Shown: positions 8,411 through 15,972 of the stretch, piece after piece
Position numbering within the stretch: position 1 is the first letter of the stretch
How the letters are laid out: each line of letters starts with the position of its first letter
Assembly: GCA_019637615.1 (NCBI GenBank)
Contig: JAHBVJ010000003.1
Location: 281,485 to 345,484, forward strand
Source: Anaerolineae bacterium
Lineage (GTDB): Bacteria; Chloroflexota; Anaerolineae; Aggregatilineales; UBA2796
Reading direction: 5' to 3'
DNA length: 64,000 bases
Program-made: the position numbers and the translations under genes
Notes under the pieces: model-generated
Databases searched by the model: none
What the model was told of the DNA's origin: nothing
Seen by the model: only the letters and a program-made list of their open reading frames with translations

Positions 8411-8905
8411 TCACATCGGCAGCGGATCAGCATCCGAACTAGCGGCAGGGGCATGTAGAGCCAGCGTCGTTAACATCTGCTCAAACTGCTGCATTTTGTC
8501 GCCGCCGAGCACAGCTACATATTCACCCTCAATCTCTGCTTTCACCTCACACGCATCGCTGAAGAAGCGCCAGCCCGCCTCGGTCGCGCGCACGATGCTC
8601 GCCCGCCGATCTTTCGGATCGGATTCCGTCGTCAGATAGCCGCGACTCTCCAATTCTTGTACCAAACGCCCCGCGAACTGCTTCGTCGTGCCCATCCGTT
8701 CCGCCAGCGTGACGATACGCGTGCCCGCCACATCGAGGTTGGCGTACAAAAAGGTATGCACGAGGCTCAAGCCCTCATGCCCGCGTTGCGCATAACGGAG
8801 GCTGGTTTGCGCTTGAAAGTTCCGGTAAATCTGAAGCATTAGCCGCGCGATGGAATGCTGTCCCGCCTGCTTCAAGACTTCTGGATCAAGTGGTTGGTTG
8901 CTCAT
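8411..8905 (-). CDS. MarR-family transcriptional regulator
   Basis: 164 residues from the ATG at 8905 (AGAGGG upstream). The open frame can also start at a GTG at 8938. Helical N-terminus for dimerisation, winged helix with IVTLAERMGTTKQFAGRLVQELESRGYLTTESDPKDRRASIVRAT (the wing has the typical D-x-R-R), then C-terminal helices. MarR proteins usually repress a neighbouring divergent gene and release DNA on binding phenolic or other small ligands. The divergent metallo-beta-lactamase gene at 9035 is the obvious target, and a 21-base-spaced direct repeat overlaps its promoter. Confidence 0.88.
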   Translation of the reverse strand: MSNQPLDPEVLKQAGQHSIARLMLQIYRNFQAQTSLRYAQRGHEGLSLVHTFLYANLDVAGTRIVTLAERMGTTKQFAGRLVQELESRGYLTTESDPKDRRASIVRATEAGWRFFSDACEVKAEIEGEYVAVLGGDKMQQFEQMLTTLALHAPAASSDADPLPM

Positions 8906-8922
8906 AGTAGCATTTTGCCCTC

Positions 8923-8962
8923 TTGACAAAATAGACACCTAGATTTACTATATAGACACCTA
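8923..8962 (+). promoter_or_regulatory. Promoter of the metallo-hydrolase with a direct-repeat operator
   Basis: TTGACA (8923-8928), a 17-base spacer and TACTAT (8946-8951) form a promoter for the gene at 9035. ATAGACACCTA occurs at 8931-8941 (in the spacer) and again at 8952-8962 (at the transcript start), 21 bases apart, so both copies face the same side of the helix. Likely the MarR binding region. Confidence 0.6.
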
Positions 8963-9034
8963 AGTTGACAATCAACTCGGTTGTCTAGTTTAGCAAACTA
9001 GCTTCGACTCAGCAAGCGACAGGAGTTCTATACG

Positions 9035-9883
9035 ATGAAAATCCACGCCATTCAAACAGGCATCGTCAGCGTCAAATCAACGTTTTTGCGGGGCAGTGCC
9101 CGCTATGGCAGTTTGCTGCGCTTCTTGCCACCTTTGTTCCGCGATCCCGCCTTTATCGATCTGCCAATTTACGCATGGGTGATCGAGCATCCCGAAGGTG
9201 TCATCGTGGTCGATACGGGCGATGTTGCCGCGACCAAACACGATTTCGTCACGCGGTCACGCTTCGACATCAATACTGATCAAGAGATCGGATCACAATT
9301 GACGCAACGCGGCCTCAGCATCAGTGATGTGTCCAAAGTCGTACTGACACATCTGCACAGCGATCATGCACATGGCTTGGGCGTCTTCGAGCACACACCG
9401 ATCCTGATCAGCGACACGGAATACCACGAACTGAAATCGCCCGCTGGACAGATGCTTGATCGCTTTGTAACGCATTTGCCTGCGTGGTTCGCGCCGACGC
9501 CGATTCATTTTGACAATAAGCCATTGGGCAGCTTTGAACAGAGTTATGCGCTCACCCAAGCTGGTGACGTGATCGCGGTGCCGACGCCGGGGCACACAGC
9601 GGGGCATTTGTCCGTGATCGTGCGCGAGGCTGATTGCGATGTGATTCTGGCGGGCGACGTGACCTACAGCCAAGCCGCCCTGATCGCGCAAGATCAGCAG
9701 GGCATGATCATGGCTCCGGCGCAGTTACCGATCACGTTGCGGCGCATGTTAGCCTACACGCAGCAAACGCCGAGCGTATACCTGCCATCGCACGATCCGG
9801 AGTCGGGTGTACGCTTGGAACGGCGCGAGATCGTACCCGCGCTCATGTCCCGCAGTGTCGAACCAGCGGCGCTGGCTGGCTAA
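9035..9883 (+). CDS. Metallo-beta-lactamase-fold hydrolase, N-acyl homoserine lactonase-like
   Basis: 282 residues. The dizinc site is complete: THLHSDHAHG, then PGHTAGH, LAGDVTY and a final His in LPSHDPES. Sequence style and length fit the AHL-lactonase branch of the fold, which opens lactone rings of signal molecules, though other lactones or esters are possible. CAGGAG stands 9 bases before the ATG. No signal peptide. Controlled very probably by the divergent MarR gene. Together they look like a self-contained sense-and-degrade unit. Confidence 0.82.
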   Translation: MKIHAIQTGIVSVKSTFLRGSARYGSLLRFLPPLFRDPAFIDLPIYAWVIEHPEGVIVVDTGDVAATKHDFVTRSRFDINTDQEIGSQLTQRGLSISDVSKVVLTHLHSDHAHGLGVFEHTPILISDTEYHELKSPAGQMLDRFVTHLPAWFAPTPIHFDNKPLGSFEQSYALTQAGDVIAVPTPGHTAGHLSVIVREADCDVILAGDVTYSQAALIAQDQQGMIMAPAQLPITLRRMLAYTQQTPSVYLPSHDPESGVRLERREIVPALMSRSVEPAALAG

Positions 9884-9890
9884 CACGGCA

Positions 9891-12800
9891 TCATGTCGAG
9901 GTGTCCGTCAGCGAGAGCGAGATCGGCAGCGGCTTCCCATTGATCACGCTGTCGATCACCCCTTCCAGCGTTAGCGTGCGGCCTTGTGTCTGGGCGATGG
10001 CGTAGTCCACGCGGGGCAGCATTCCGCGCAGCGTTACCACCAGCCGATTCAGCCGTTTACTGGTGTCCTTCCAAGTGGCGGGATGTTCCAGCAGGAAGGT
10101 GATCATGGCTAAAGCAGCGTGCGGTTCTTCGGCGCGCAGCAAATATTCCGCGTAGCCACCCAGATGCCGCATGATCTGCATGGCGGCGCGCGTCTGGTGG
10201 GCGATACGCACCGCGTCGGTGTACTTGCGGCGGGCTTGGTCGAGGTTGCCCTGTGCCAGCGCGACATCACCGAGCACGTACAGCGCCCCGCTGACGCACC
10301 ACGGCAGATCCATATTTTCCACGATCTCCAACGCTTCCAGTGCCAGCAGCGACGCCTCCGCCGGATCGCCCTGTTGCAGCGCAATATCGGCTAGATAAAT
10401 GCGCGCCCACGCCATCCCGTCGTGCGTTTGCGTATCGCGGAAGCCGTTATAGGCTTGCGTCAGCAGCGGCAGGGCTTCATCGAAGTTATCCGCCAGCCAC
10501 GCGATCCACGCTAGGTCATAATGCGTCCATGCGATAGCGCGGACATCCCCGATCTCCTCGAACATCTTCAACTGCCGTCCGAGTCGTTCGAGATAGCCTT
10601 CTTCAGCGTAATTTTGCCACAGCGCGTTAAAGAAGATCGCCACGCGGCGCTGATCGCCTGCTTGCTCGAACAGCCGCATACTTTCCTGAATCATGCGCTG
10701 TGCCTCTTGATAATCACCGAGCGTATAGCGCTGCTGTGCCAAACCGGACTGCGCGATGCCCATGCCCCACACATGCCCGATCTTCTGGAACAATTGCAAA
10801 CTGTCGTTGAAACAGCGCTCAGCCTTCTCATACTGAAGATGTGTATGCGAGATCATGCCGAGCTGGAAGGTCGAATGCGCGATGCCCCACTGATCGCCGT
10901 TGGCGGTGTAAATGGCGATGGCTTCCTCGATCAGTTCCAGCGCGACATCGGCGGGCTTGCCGGGGATGTTGAGCAGATCAGCCAGCATCACTAGTGGTAA
11001 AGCCGTCGCGCGGTGCCCTTTGAATTCGCGCAGGTAGGCAAGACTGCTCTGCACCGTCGCCGCCACTTGTGCCGCCCGCGCATTCATCTCCAAGGCCAGC
11101 GCGCGCATCGCCAGCAGCCCGCCCAACAGCAGCCGCGTGGCAGGATCGTCGCTATGCTGGCTGAGTTGATCGATAGCCTGCACGATCAACTTATGCGCGC
11201 CATGCAGCCCCATCCGCACCGAACTGAACAAAACCAGCGCTTCGAACGCATCTTGCAACATCGTGACTTGGTACTCTTCGACGGCGTATTCCCACGCCAG
11301 ACGGACATTATCGCGATCCCGCTCGATCTCATCCAAGGCGAACACGCTGTCACGGCCTTTGAGTTGGGCTTCACGCTGCGCCAAAAAGCGGCAGTAATAG
11401 GCGCTGTGCTTGCTGAGGGTCTGTACGCGCTCGTCCGGATCGAGCTTTTGCTCGGCGTACTGGCGGATCAGCTCGTGCAGTTCGAAGCGCCTTCCACTGC
11501 GCCGGATCAGCGACTTGTTGCTCAACGCTAACAGCAAGGTGAGCGACGCGCCGGTGATGAACTGCGCCGCGCCGACGCTGAAACCGCCGCGAAAAATCGA
11601 CAGTTTGCTGAGACAGGCTTGTTCGTCGCGCGTCAGATATTCCCATGAACGTTCGAACACGGCACGCAAACTGCGATGACGTTCCGGCACATTGCGGGCA
11701 GTCGTGGTCAAAAAATCGAGGCTGTTGTCGATCTCGTTCGCGATCTCATGGCAGGATAACACTTGCATCCACGACGCCGCCAGCTCGATCCCCAGCGGCA
11801 TCCCTTCCACCGCCTGACAGATGCGGATCACGGCGGGTGCGTCCATCGGTGTCAGCACATAGCCGGGATGTACGCGCTGCGTAGCCTGCAAAAACAGTGC
11901 CACCGCCCCATATTCCTCAAGATGATCGATGGCGTCGAGCGTGGGGATACTCAAGCCGCCGATCTCGTAGAGGTGTTCTTCCTGCAAATTCAGGCGTTCC
12001 CGCGACGTAACCAGCAGCGTGATTTCCGGCGCGTGCGTGAGCAGATCGGAGAGGAGTTCGGCGTGCTCGATCAGATGCTCGAAGTTGTCGATGATCAGCA
12101 GCATCCGCCGCCCGTGCAAATATTCCAGCAACTGCGTTCGGTTATCTTCGGGGCGGATCGAGCAAAAATCGACGGCGGCGGCGATGGTCGGGAAGATGAA
12201 ATCGACGTTGGTGATGGGCGACAGCGAGACGTAATACACTTCGCCTTCGTAGGCCGTGCGTCCGGTTTCAATCGCCAACCGCGTCTTGCCGATGCCGCCG
12301 GGGCCGACGATGGTCACGAGGCGGCATGTCGGTTCGTTGATCAGCCGCGCTAGATCGATGAGTTCAGCGCCTCGTCCGATGAACGGCGTAGTGGACGCGG
12401 GCAGATTCGATGGGGCGGGCGTCTGTTCCGGTCGGACGGCAGGGTTCGGTGCAGCGGTGATCGGCTGTGGTGTGGGCAGCTTGTTGGTGGTGATCGCTTC
12501 GTGCAGAGCGCGGGTTTCGGCGTCCGGAACGCTGCCGAGTTCGCTCTGGAACAGCCGCACGACCTCGCGATACTGGCGCAGCGCGGCGGGCACCTGCCCC
12601 GTCCAAGCGTACAGGCGCATCAACTGACGGTGCGCAGATTCGTACAGCGGATCGAGCGTGATGCGGCGGCGAGCGACGGCGATCCCATTTTCATACTCGC
12701 CAAGCTGGATGAAGCTCTCCATCAGGTGATCCAGCGCTTCGCCACTTTGCTGGCGCAGATTTTCGGCGGTGAACATCATCCAGTTGTCAAAATCGGGACT

Positions 12801-13238
12801 ATCACGCAGCGTGAAGCCTGCCATAAATTCCGCACGGTACAGCAGCGTCGCCTCACTGAGCAGCGCCGCCCGTTGACGGTGACTTTCCACGTCCGAGATG
12901 GCGATCCACTGCGCATTGTTGATCAGGGACTGGAACTGATATACGTCGCGCTCGATGCCAGCGTCGGGGTTGAAGCGCACGGTGTCCTGCTCCGCCAGCA
13001 CCCAATCGTCGCCTAGCACTTTGGAGATCGTCCACAGCGTGTTGCGCAGATAGGCAGCCGCCCGCGATGACTCGTAATCGGGCCAGAACATCGCTGCCAG
13101 CGCTTCCCGCGTCACACCCTCGTTGATGGTGGCGAGGTAAGCCAGCAGCGCCATCGATTTGCGCCGTTCGAGATGTGCCGCGCTCCCGTTCACTTCGAGA
13201 CGGGGCGCTCCCAACAACAAAATGCGTCGATTTTGCAT
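9891..13238 (-). CDS. SARP/AfsR-type regulator: BTAD + NB-ARC ATPase + TPR
   Basis: 1115 residues. An OmpR-like winged helix (about 5-95, LLGAPRLEVNG to DTVRF) and bacterial transcriptional activator domain (about 95-250) come first. An ATPase follows with P-loop VGPGGIGKTRLA, Walker B LLIIDNFEHL and sensor LVTSRERL (about 280-560), then a long helical/TPR tail (about 620-1080). The architecture matches AfsR-like activators that bind direct heptad repeats and recruit RNA polymerase, with ATP and partner binding gating activity. Divergent from the ParB-like gene; heptad repeats occur between them. Signal and regulon unknown. Confidence 0.87.
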   Translation of the reverse strand: MQNRRILLLGAPRLEVNGSAAHLERRKSMALLAYLATINEGVTREALAAMFWPDYESSRAAAYLRNTLWTISKVLGDDWVLAEQDTVRFNPDAGIERDVYQFQSLINNAQWIAISDVESHRQRAALLSEATLLYRAEFMAGFTLRDSPDFDNWMMFTAENLRQQSGEALDHLMESFIQLGEYENGIAVARRRITLDPLYESAHRQLMRLYAWTGQVPAALRQYREVVRLFQSELGSVPDAETRALHEAITTNKLPTPQPITAAPNPAVRPEQTPAPSNLPASTTPFIGRGAELIDLARLINEPTCRLVTIVGPGGIGKTRLAIETGRTAYEGEVYYVSLSPITNVDFIFPTIAAAVDFCSIRPEDNRTQLLEYLHGRRMLLIIDNFEHLIEHAELLSDLLTHAPEITLLVTSRERLNLQEEHLYEIGGLSIPTLDAIDHLEEYGAVALFLQATQRVHPGYVLTPMDAPAVIRICQAVEGMPLGIELAASWMQVLSCHEIANEIDNSLDFLTTTARNVPERHRSLRAVFERSWEYLTRDEQACLSKLSIFRGGFSVGAAQFITGASLTLLLALSNKSLIRRSGRRFELHELIRQYAEQKLDPDERVQTLSKHSAYYCRFLAQREAQLKGRDSVFALDEIERDRDNVRLAWEYAVEEYQVTMLQDAFEALVLFSSVRMGLHGAHKLIVQAIDQLSQHSDDPATRLLLGGLLAMRALALEMNARAAQVAATVQSSLAYLREFKGHRATALPLVMLADLLNIPGKPADVALELIEEAIAIYTANGDQWGIAHSTFQLGMISHTHLQYEKAERCFNDSLQLFQKIGHVWGMGIAQSGLAQQRYTLGDYQEAQRMIQESMRLFEQAGDQRRVAIFFNALWQNYAEEGYLERLGRQLKMFEEIGDVRAIAWTHYDLAWIAWLADNFDEALPLLTQAYNGFRDTQTHDGMAWARIYLADIALQQGDPAEASLLALEALEIVENMDLPWCVSGALYVLGDVALAQGNLDQARRKYTDAVRIAHQTRAAMQIMRHLGGYAEYLLRAEEPHAALAMITFLLEHPATWKDTSKRLNRLVVTLRGMLPRVDYAIAQTQGRTLTLEGVIDSVINGKPLPISLSLTDTST

Positions 13239-13280
13239 AACTGTCCCTATTCCAACTCCTCCATTATCCCCTACCTTCGG

Positions 13281-13361
13281 CTGAGATGGAAGTGGTTTTG
13301 ACCAATTTTCCTGAGACGGAATCTGAGACGCTTACCGCTGACAGGGCTGAGATGCGAGACG
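13281..13361. promoter_or_regulatory. CTGAGAYG heptad-repeat cluster, candidate SARP operator
   Basis: CTGAGATG or CTGAGACG begins at 13281, 13311, 13323 and 13347, with a further CGAGACG at 13355. Three of the steps are 12 or 24 bases or close to 3 turns. The cluster sits between the SARP gene and the ParB-like gene, and a TATCCT (13364-13369) follows directly, the usual arrangement for SARP activation. Confidence 0.5.
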
Positions 13362-13402
13362 CGTATCCTATGGATGAAGTCTGAGCGAGGGAAGGAAAGA
13401 TC

Positions 13403-13900
13403 ATGCTGCAAACGCCATCATTCACAGTCAGCGGCTTAAGCAGAGTAGATGAATTCGCCTACGAGCGCAGCCTTGCCCTCGAAATGTACGAGAAGGTCTT
13501 TCGTCGGGGGCAGTTGCAGCGTATGGCGAACTTAGTGCGGGGCGGCAGCCGTCGTCTGCTCGACCTGCAACAGACCATCAAGCAGTTGACGACCATGTGC
13601 CCGAATGAGACGCACCTGCAACACTACGAAGGTGTGCAAGAAGTGCCCGTCGAACAGATCAAGGGTAGCGAAGGCCGCGTCAACGACTTTGACATCGACT
13701 TCAACCCGGTGCGCAATCATGTGGAACTGCGCTGGGTGAACATCGCCATCGCCATGCTGCGCGGGGTGCCGCTGCCACCAGTCGAACTGGTGCGCGTGAA
13801 GGATGTCTACTATGTGCGCGACGGTCATCACCGCATCTCCGTCGCCCGCGCGATGAAGCAACACTCCATCGACGCTATCGTGACGGTGCAGGCCGACTAA
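13403..13900 (+). CDS. ParB/sulfiredoxin-fold domain protein
   Basis: 165 residues. After a helical N-terminus, the segment PLPPVELVRVKDVYYVRDGHHRISVARAMKQHSI carries the DGHHR signature of the ParB-like nuclease/sulfiredoxin superfamily, in which CTP, ATP or DNA is bound. No helix-turn-helix DNA domain follows, so it is not a full chromosome-partition ParB. GGAAGG lies 8 bases before the ATG. It is followed 39 bases later by a small membrane protein, probably in the same transcript, and is divergent from the SARP regulator. Function unknown. Confidence 0.72.
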   Translation: MLQTPSFTVSGLSRVDEFAYERSLALEMYEKVFRRGQLQRMANLVRGGSRRLLDLQQTIKQLTTMCPNETHLQHYEGVQEVPVEQIKGSEGRVNDFDIDFNPVRNHVELRWVNIAIAMLRGVPLPPVELVRVKDVYYVRDGHHRISVARAMKQHSIDAIVTVQAD

Positions 13901-13939
13901 CAACAATTCGTGACATACCAAGGGGAGAGGGAGACCATC

Positions 13940-14119
13940 ATGAACGACTTAGATCATATGCTCAACGGTAAAACCAGCCGCCAGCATCATCAGGAGATGA
14001 TCCGGCAGGCACAGCAGGCGAAACTAGCGCGCGAGGCCAAACACATCAAGCCAAACCGCAGCGCAGCCTTCACACTGTCCGCCGTGCTGACAGCGCTCAT
14101 CAGTCTGATCGTCCGGTAG
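13940..14119 (+). CDS. Small C-terminally anchored membrane protein
   Basis: 59 residues from the ATG at 13940, which has GGGGAGAGGGAG upstream. The N-terminal 40 residues are hydrophilic and rich in Gln, His and Lys (possible amphipathic helix, HHQEMIRQAQQAKLAREAKHI). The last about 15 residues are hydrophobic (LSAVLTALISLIVR), a likely tail anchor. Unknown family. Its tight position after the ParB-like gene suggests a two-gene unit. A strong hairpin follows at 14169-14194. Confidence 0.5.
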   Translation: MNDLDHMLNGKTSRQHHQEMIRQAQQAKLAREAKHIKPNRSAAFTLSAVLTALISLIVR

Positions 14120-14168
14120 CGGATGTGATGATTACCGATGAACAACATCACAACTCAACTAACAAACT

Positions 14169-14194
14169 AAGGGCGGGTCACACGATCCGCCCTT
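14169..14194. terminator. Bidirectional hairpin between small membrane gene and FemAB gene
   Basis: AAGGGCGG (14169-14176) pairs with CCGCCCTT (14187-14194) around a 10-base loop. TTATGTTT follows on the plus strand. The stem overlaps the stop codon of the convergent FemAB gene, so it can serve both sides. Confidence 0.65.
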
Positions 14195-15305
14195 ATGTTT
14201 CCTCTAGCGGTTCAGTAGGCGTCTCACTCGCTGCGACTTCTTCAGTACGATGCCGCTGTTTGCGACTGTTGATCGCCCACGTATAGGCTTGATACACCAG
14301 CGGATTGTAAACTTTGTCCCATGCGCCCACACTGCGGATCACCTGCCCGCCGAAACCGCGCTTGAACTTGTACACGCCCCACAATCCCTCTTGCCGCTGT
14401 TCAAACTGCGCCTCAAGAGTTGCTTCGTCCTCGTCGGGGATGCCCCAAAGATCGTAGCGTATTGCGCCGTGCCGTTTTGCCCAGCGGATCGCCTCTAACT
14501 GCAAAATATAGGTCGGCATCCGGTTGCGTTCCTCGTTGGACGACGCCCCGTACAGATAGTAGGCGTTCTCACCACAGCGGAACGCGAACAAACCCGCCAA
14601 ATCGCGCCCCTGATACGAGGCTATCAGCAGGGCGCAGCGTTCGCCCACCGCAAACAAATCGAAGGCACGTTGATAATATTCGGGTTCATACGCGCCGAAG
14701 GCATCGCGTTGGCTGGTGATCGCCATTAGCCGCGTGAAGCTGTCCACGTCTGCCCGCGTGCCGATCCGTACCTCGATGTCCTTTTTGGTTTTCATGTTGA
14801 CTTTGCGACGCGTGGATTGGTTCATCCGTTTGAGGATCGTCTCTTCGTCGCCGCTGATGTCTAGCACGATGGTACGCGGTGGCTGCTCGGTCAGCGAACT
14901 GAGACGCAATCCTGCGCGTTCCAATGGCGCGGGCAAATCGGGACGCGGACGATACCAGTTGCACGGCTCGGCTTTGAGGAAGATCGCGCCATGTTGCCGT
15001 GCCGTTGTATGAATGCCCTCCCACAGCGCAGCGTTGGCGGGATGCGCCGGATCGTCATCGGGCAGCAGCGGGCCAGCCGGAATATACGCCCGCGTCCCGA
15101 TCCCCATCGGCATCCGGCGGAACAGGATCAGCGCACCGCCGATGATTCGCGATCCATCTTGCAGCGCGACTCGCTGTGCTGTGTAGCCGAAGCCTGCCTT
15201 CAAGTGTCCCCAATCCGCCGTTTGCAGCAGATGTGCATCACGGTGCGTTGTCACGAACTGATCCCAGTCTGCGGCGGGTGGGTCTAAGAGGATGCTGTAT
15301 GCCAA
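14193..15305 (-). CDS. FemAB/FemX-like peptidyltransferase (GNAT fold)
   Basis: About 370 residues with two GNAT-type halves. Characteristic pieces are LLQTADWGHLKAGFGY near the start, STRRKVNMKTKKDIEVRIG in the middle and PTYILQLEAIRWAKRHGAIRYDLWGIPD, then GVYKFKRGFGGQ near the end. These enzymes add amino acids from aminoacyl-tRNA to the peptidoglycan peptide or act on other amines. No in-frame ATG exists near the start: TTG at 15305 has GGGGC 6 bases upstream, and another TTG lies at 15320. The presence of such an enzyme fits a monoderm or thin-wall envelope. Exact acceptor unknown. Confidence 0.8.
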   Translation of the reverse strand: MAYSILLDPPAADWDQFVTTHRDAHLLQTADWGHLKAGFGYTAQRVALQDGSRIIGGALILFRRMPMGIGTRAYIPAGPLLPDDDPAHPANAALWEGIHTTARQHGAIFLKAEPCNWYRPRPDLPAPLERAGLRLSSLTEQPPRTIVLDISGDEETILKRMNQSTRRKVNMKTKKDIEVRIGTRADVDSFTRLMAITSQRDAFGAYEPEYYQRAFDLFAVGERCALLIASYQGRDLAGLFAFRCGENAYYLYGASSNEERNRMPTYILQLEAIRWAKRHGAIRYDLWGIPDEDEATLEAQFEQRQEGLWGVYKFKRGFGGQVIRSVGAWDKVYNPLVYQAYTWAINSRKQRHRTEEVAASETPTEPLEET

Positions 15306-15542
15306 AAATGCCCCGTTCAATATAGTGTGGCTACGCCAATCGACTGAACTTTACCGGAAGGCGGGGTAAATGCCAACCACATGCCGCATGTGCTCCACAA
15401 TGCGCGCTCATCGAGCGATACAATTTTGCTCGACGGGGTGTTTCAGTCTGATTTTCAACACGCGGGACTTATCCCTGTGCCTCCAGCTAACTCATTTACT
15501 ACTTTTTTATCATTCCTTTACAGAACACAGACAACTGACCAC
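15306..15542. other. Intergenic stretch upstream of FemAB
   Basis: No gene is visible. TCGAGC (15411-15416) and GCTCGA (15428-15433) form a perfect small inverted repeat. Otherwise the sequence is unremarkable until the ncRNA promoter at 15543. Confidence 0.4.
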
Positions 15543-15570
15543 TTGACTTCCTATTGATCTGTGTTAGAAT
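15543..15570 (+). promoter_or_regulatory. Promoter of structured ncRNA copy A
   Basis: TTGACT (15543-15548), a 16-base spacer and TAGAAT (15565-15570). The same two hexamers with the same 16-base spacer occur before copy B at 63064-63091 on the minus strand. Confidence 0.75.
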
Positions 15571-15576
15571 ATGTAA

Positions 15577-15865
15577 GCTATTCGTTCTAAGTCTCGGCGT
15601 GAGCTTGGCGGCTCTGCCCAGACCAATGGAAATACGAAGACAGCCCACATCAGTGGTTGCACCTCTCCCGCCAGCATTAAAGCGCCCGATCTACGGGCGT
15701 GTAATCGAGGGGTCTGCGATCTCATACCATGCGAGCCAATGCACGTCAAAACACGCTCGTTCGGAACTTCCCGAAGTACCTCCTAAGAACGTCAGATAAA
15801 ACATACAGTTCAATCGCAGATGATCCCGTTCGCTCCTCAACTAAGGATCATTTCAGGGATCATTT
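15577..15865 (+). ncRNA. Putative structured non-coding RNA, copy A
   Basis: About 290 bases with its own promoter, no ribosome site and no coding pattern. Many blocks recur, in order and similarly spaced, at 63.0-62.76 kb on the minus strand: GTCTCGG (15591), CTTGGCGG (15604), CCCAGACCA (15617), ACATCAG (15647), CATGCGAGCC (15728), CGCTCGT (15754), CGGAACTTCC (15762). Hairpins include CGCCCG/CGGGCG near 15683-15699 and TTCGG/CCGAA at 15760-15775. GCTTGGCGG can pair with CCGCCAGC (15668-15675), and CGTTCTAAG (15583) with CTAAGAACG (15783) with one mismatch. I see no tmRNA, RNase P or SRP signatures. A 6S-like RNA is possible but not shown. Confidence 0.6.
15820..15865 (+). terminator. Terminal hairpin of ncRNA copy A
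   Basis: ATGATCC (15820-15826) pairs with GGATCAT (15845-15851) and is followed by TTTCAGGGATCATTT. A second GGGATCAT (15857-15864) could pair with ATGATCCC instead. Copy B has the equivalent hairpin. The T run is short, so this is a likely rather than certain terminator. Confidence 0.5.
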
Positions 15866-15915
15866 GCCATCATTGAGAAGTGTCTTCCCGCGCTTGCGGG
15901 AGTGGGTGCAGGGGT

Positions 15916-15947
15916 GATCAGGGCGAGGTATCAACCATCGCCCCGAT
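15916..15947. terminator. Hairpin downstream of the sugar ABC operon
   Basis: GATCaGGGCGA pairs with TCGCCCcGATC (15916-15926/15937-15947). It stands 25 bases beyond the stop of the minus-strand permease and ends the lacI-SBP-permease operon. No clear T run on either strand. Confidence 0.4.
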
Positions 15948-15972
15948 CCATCATAAGAGCATCATCGCCGTC

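Noticed and set aside
15554..15799. 81-codon frame inside ncRNA copy A
   Set aside because: It would start at a TTG within the promoter, has no ribosome site, and is not preserved in copy B.
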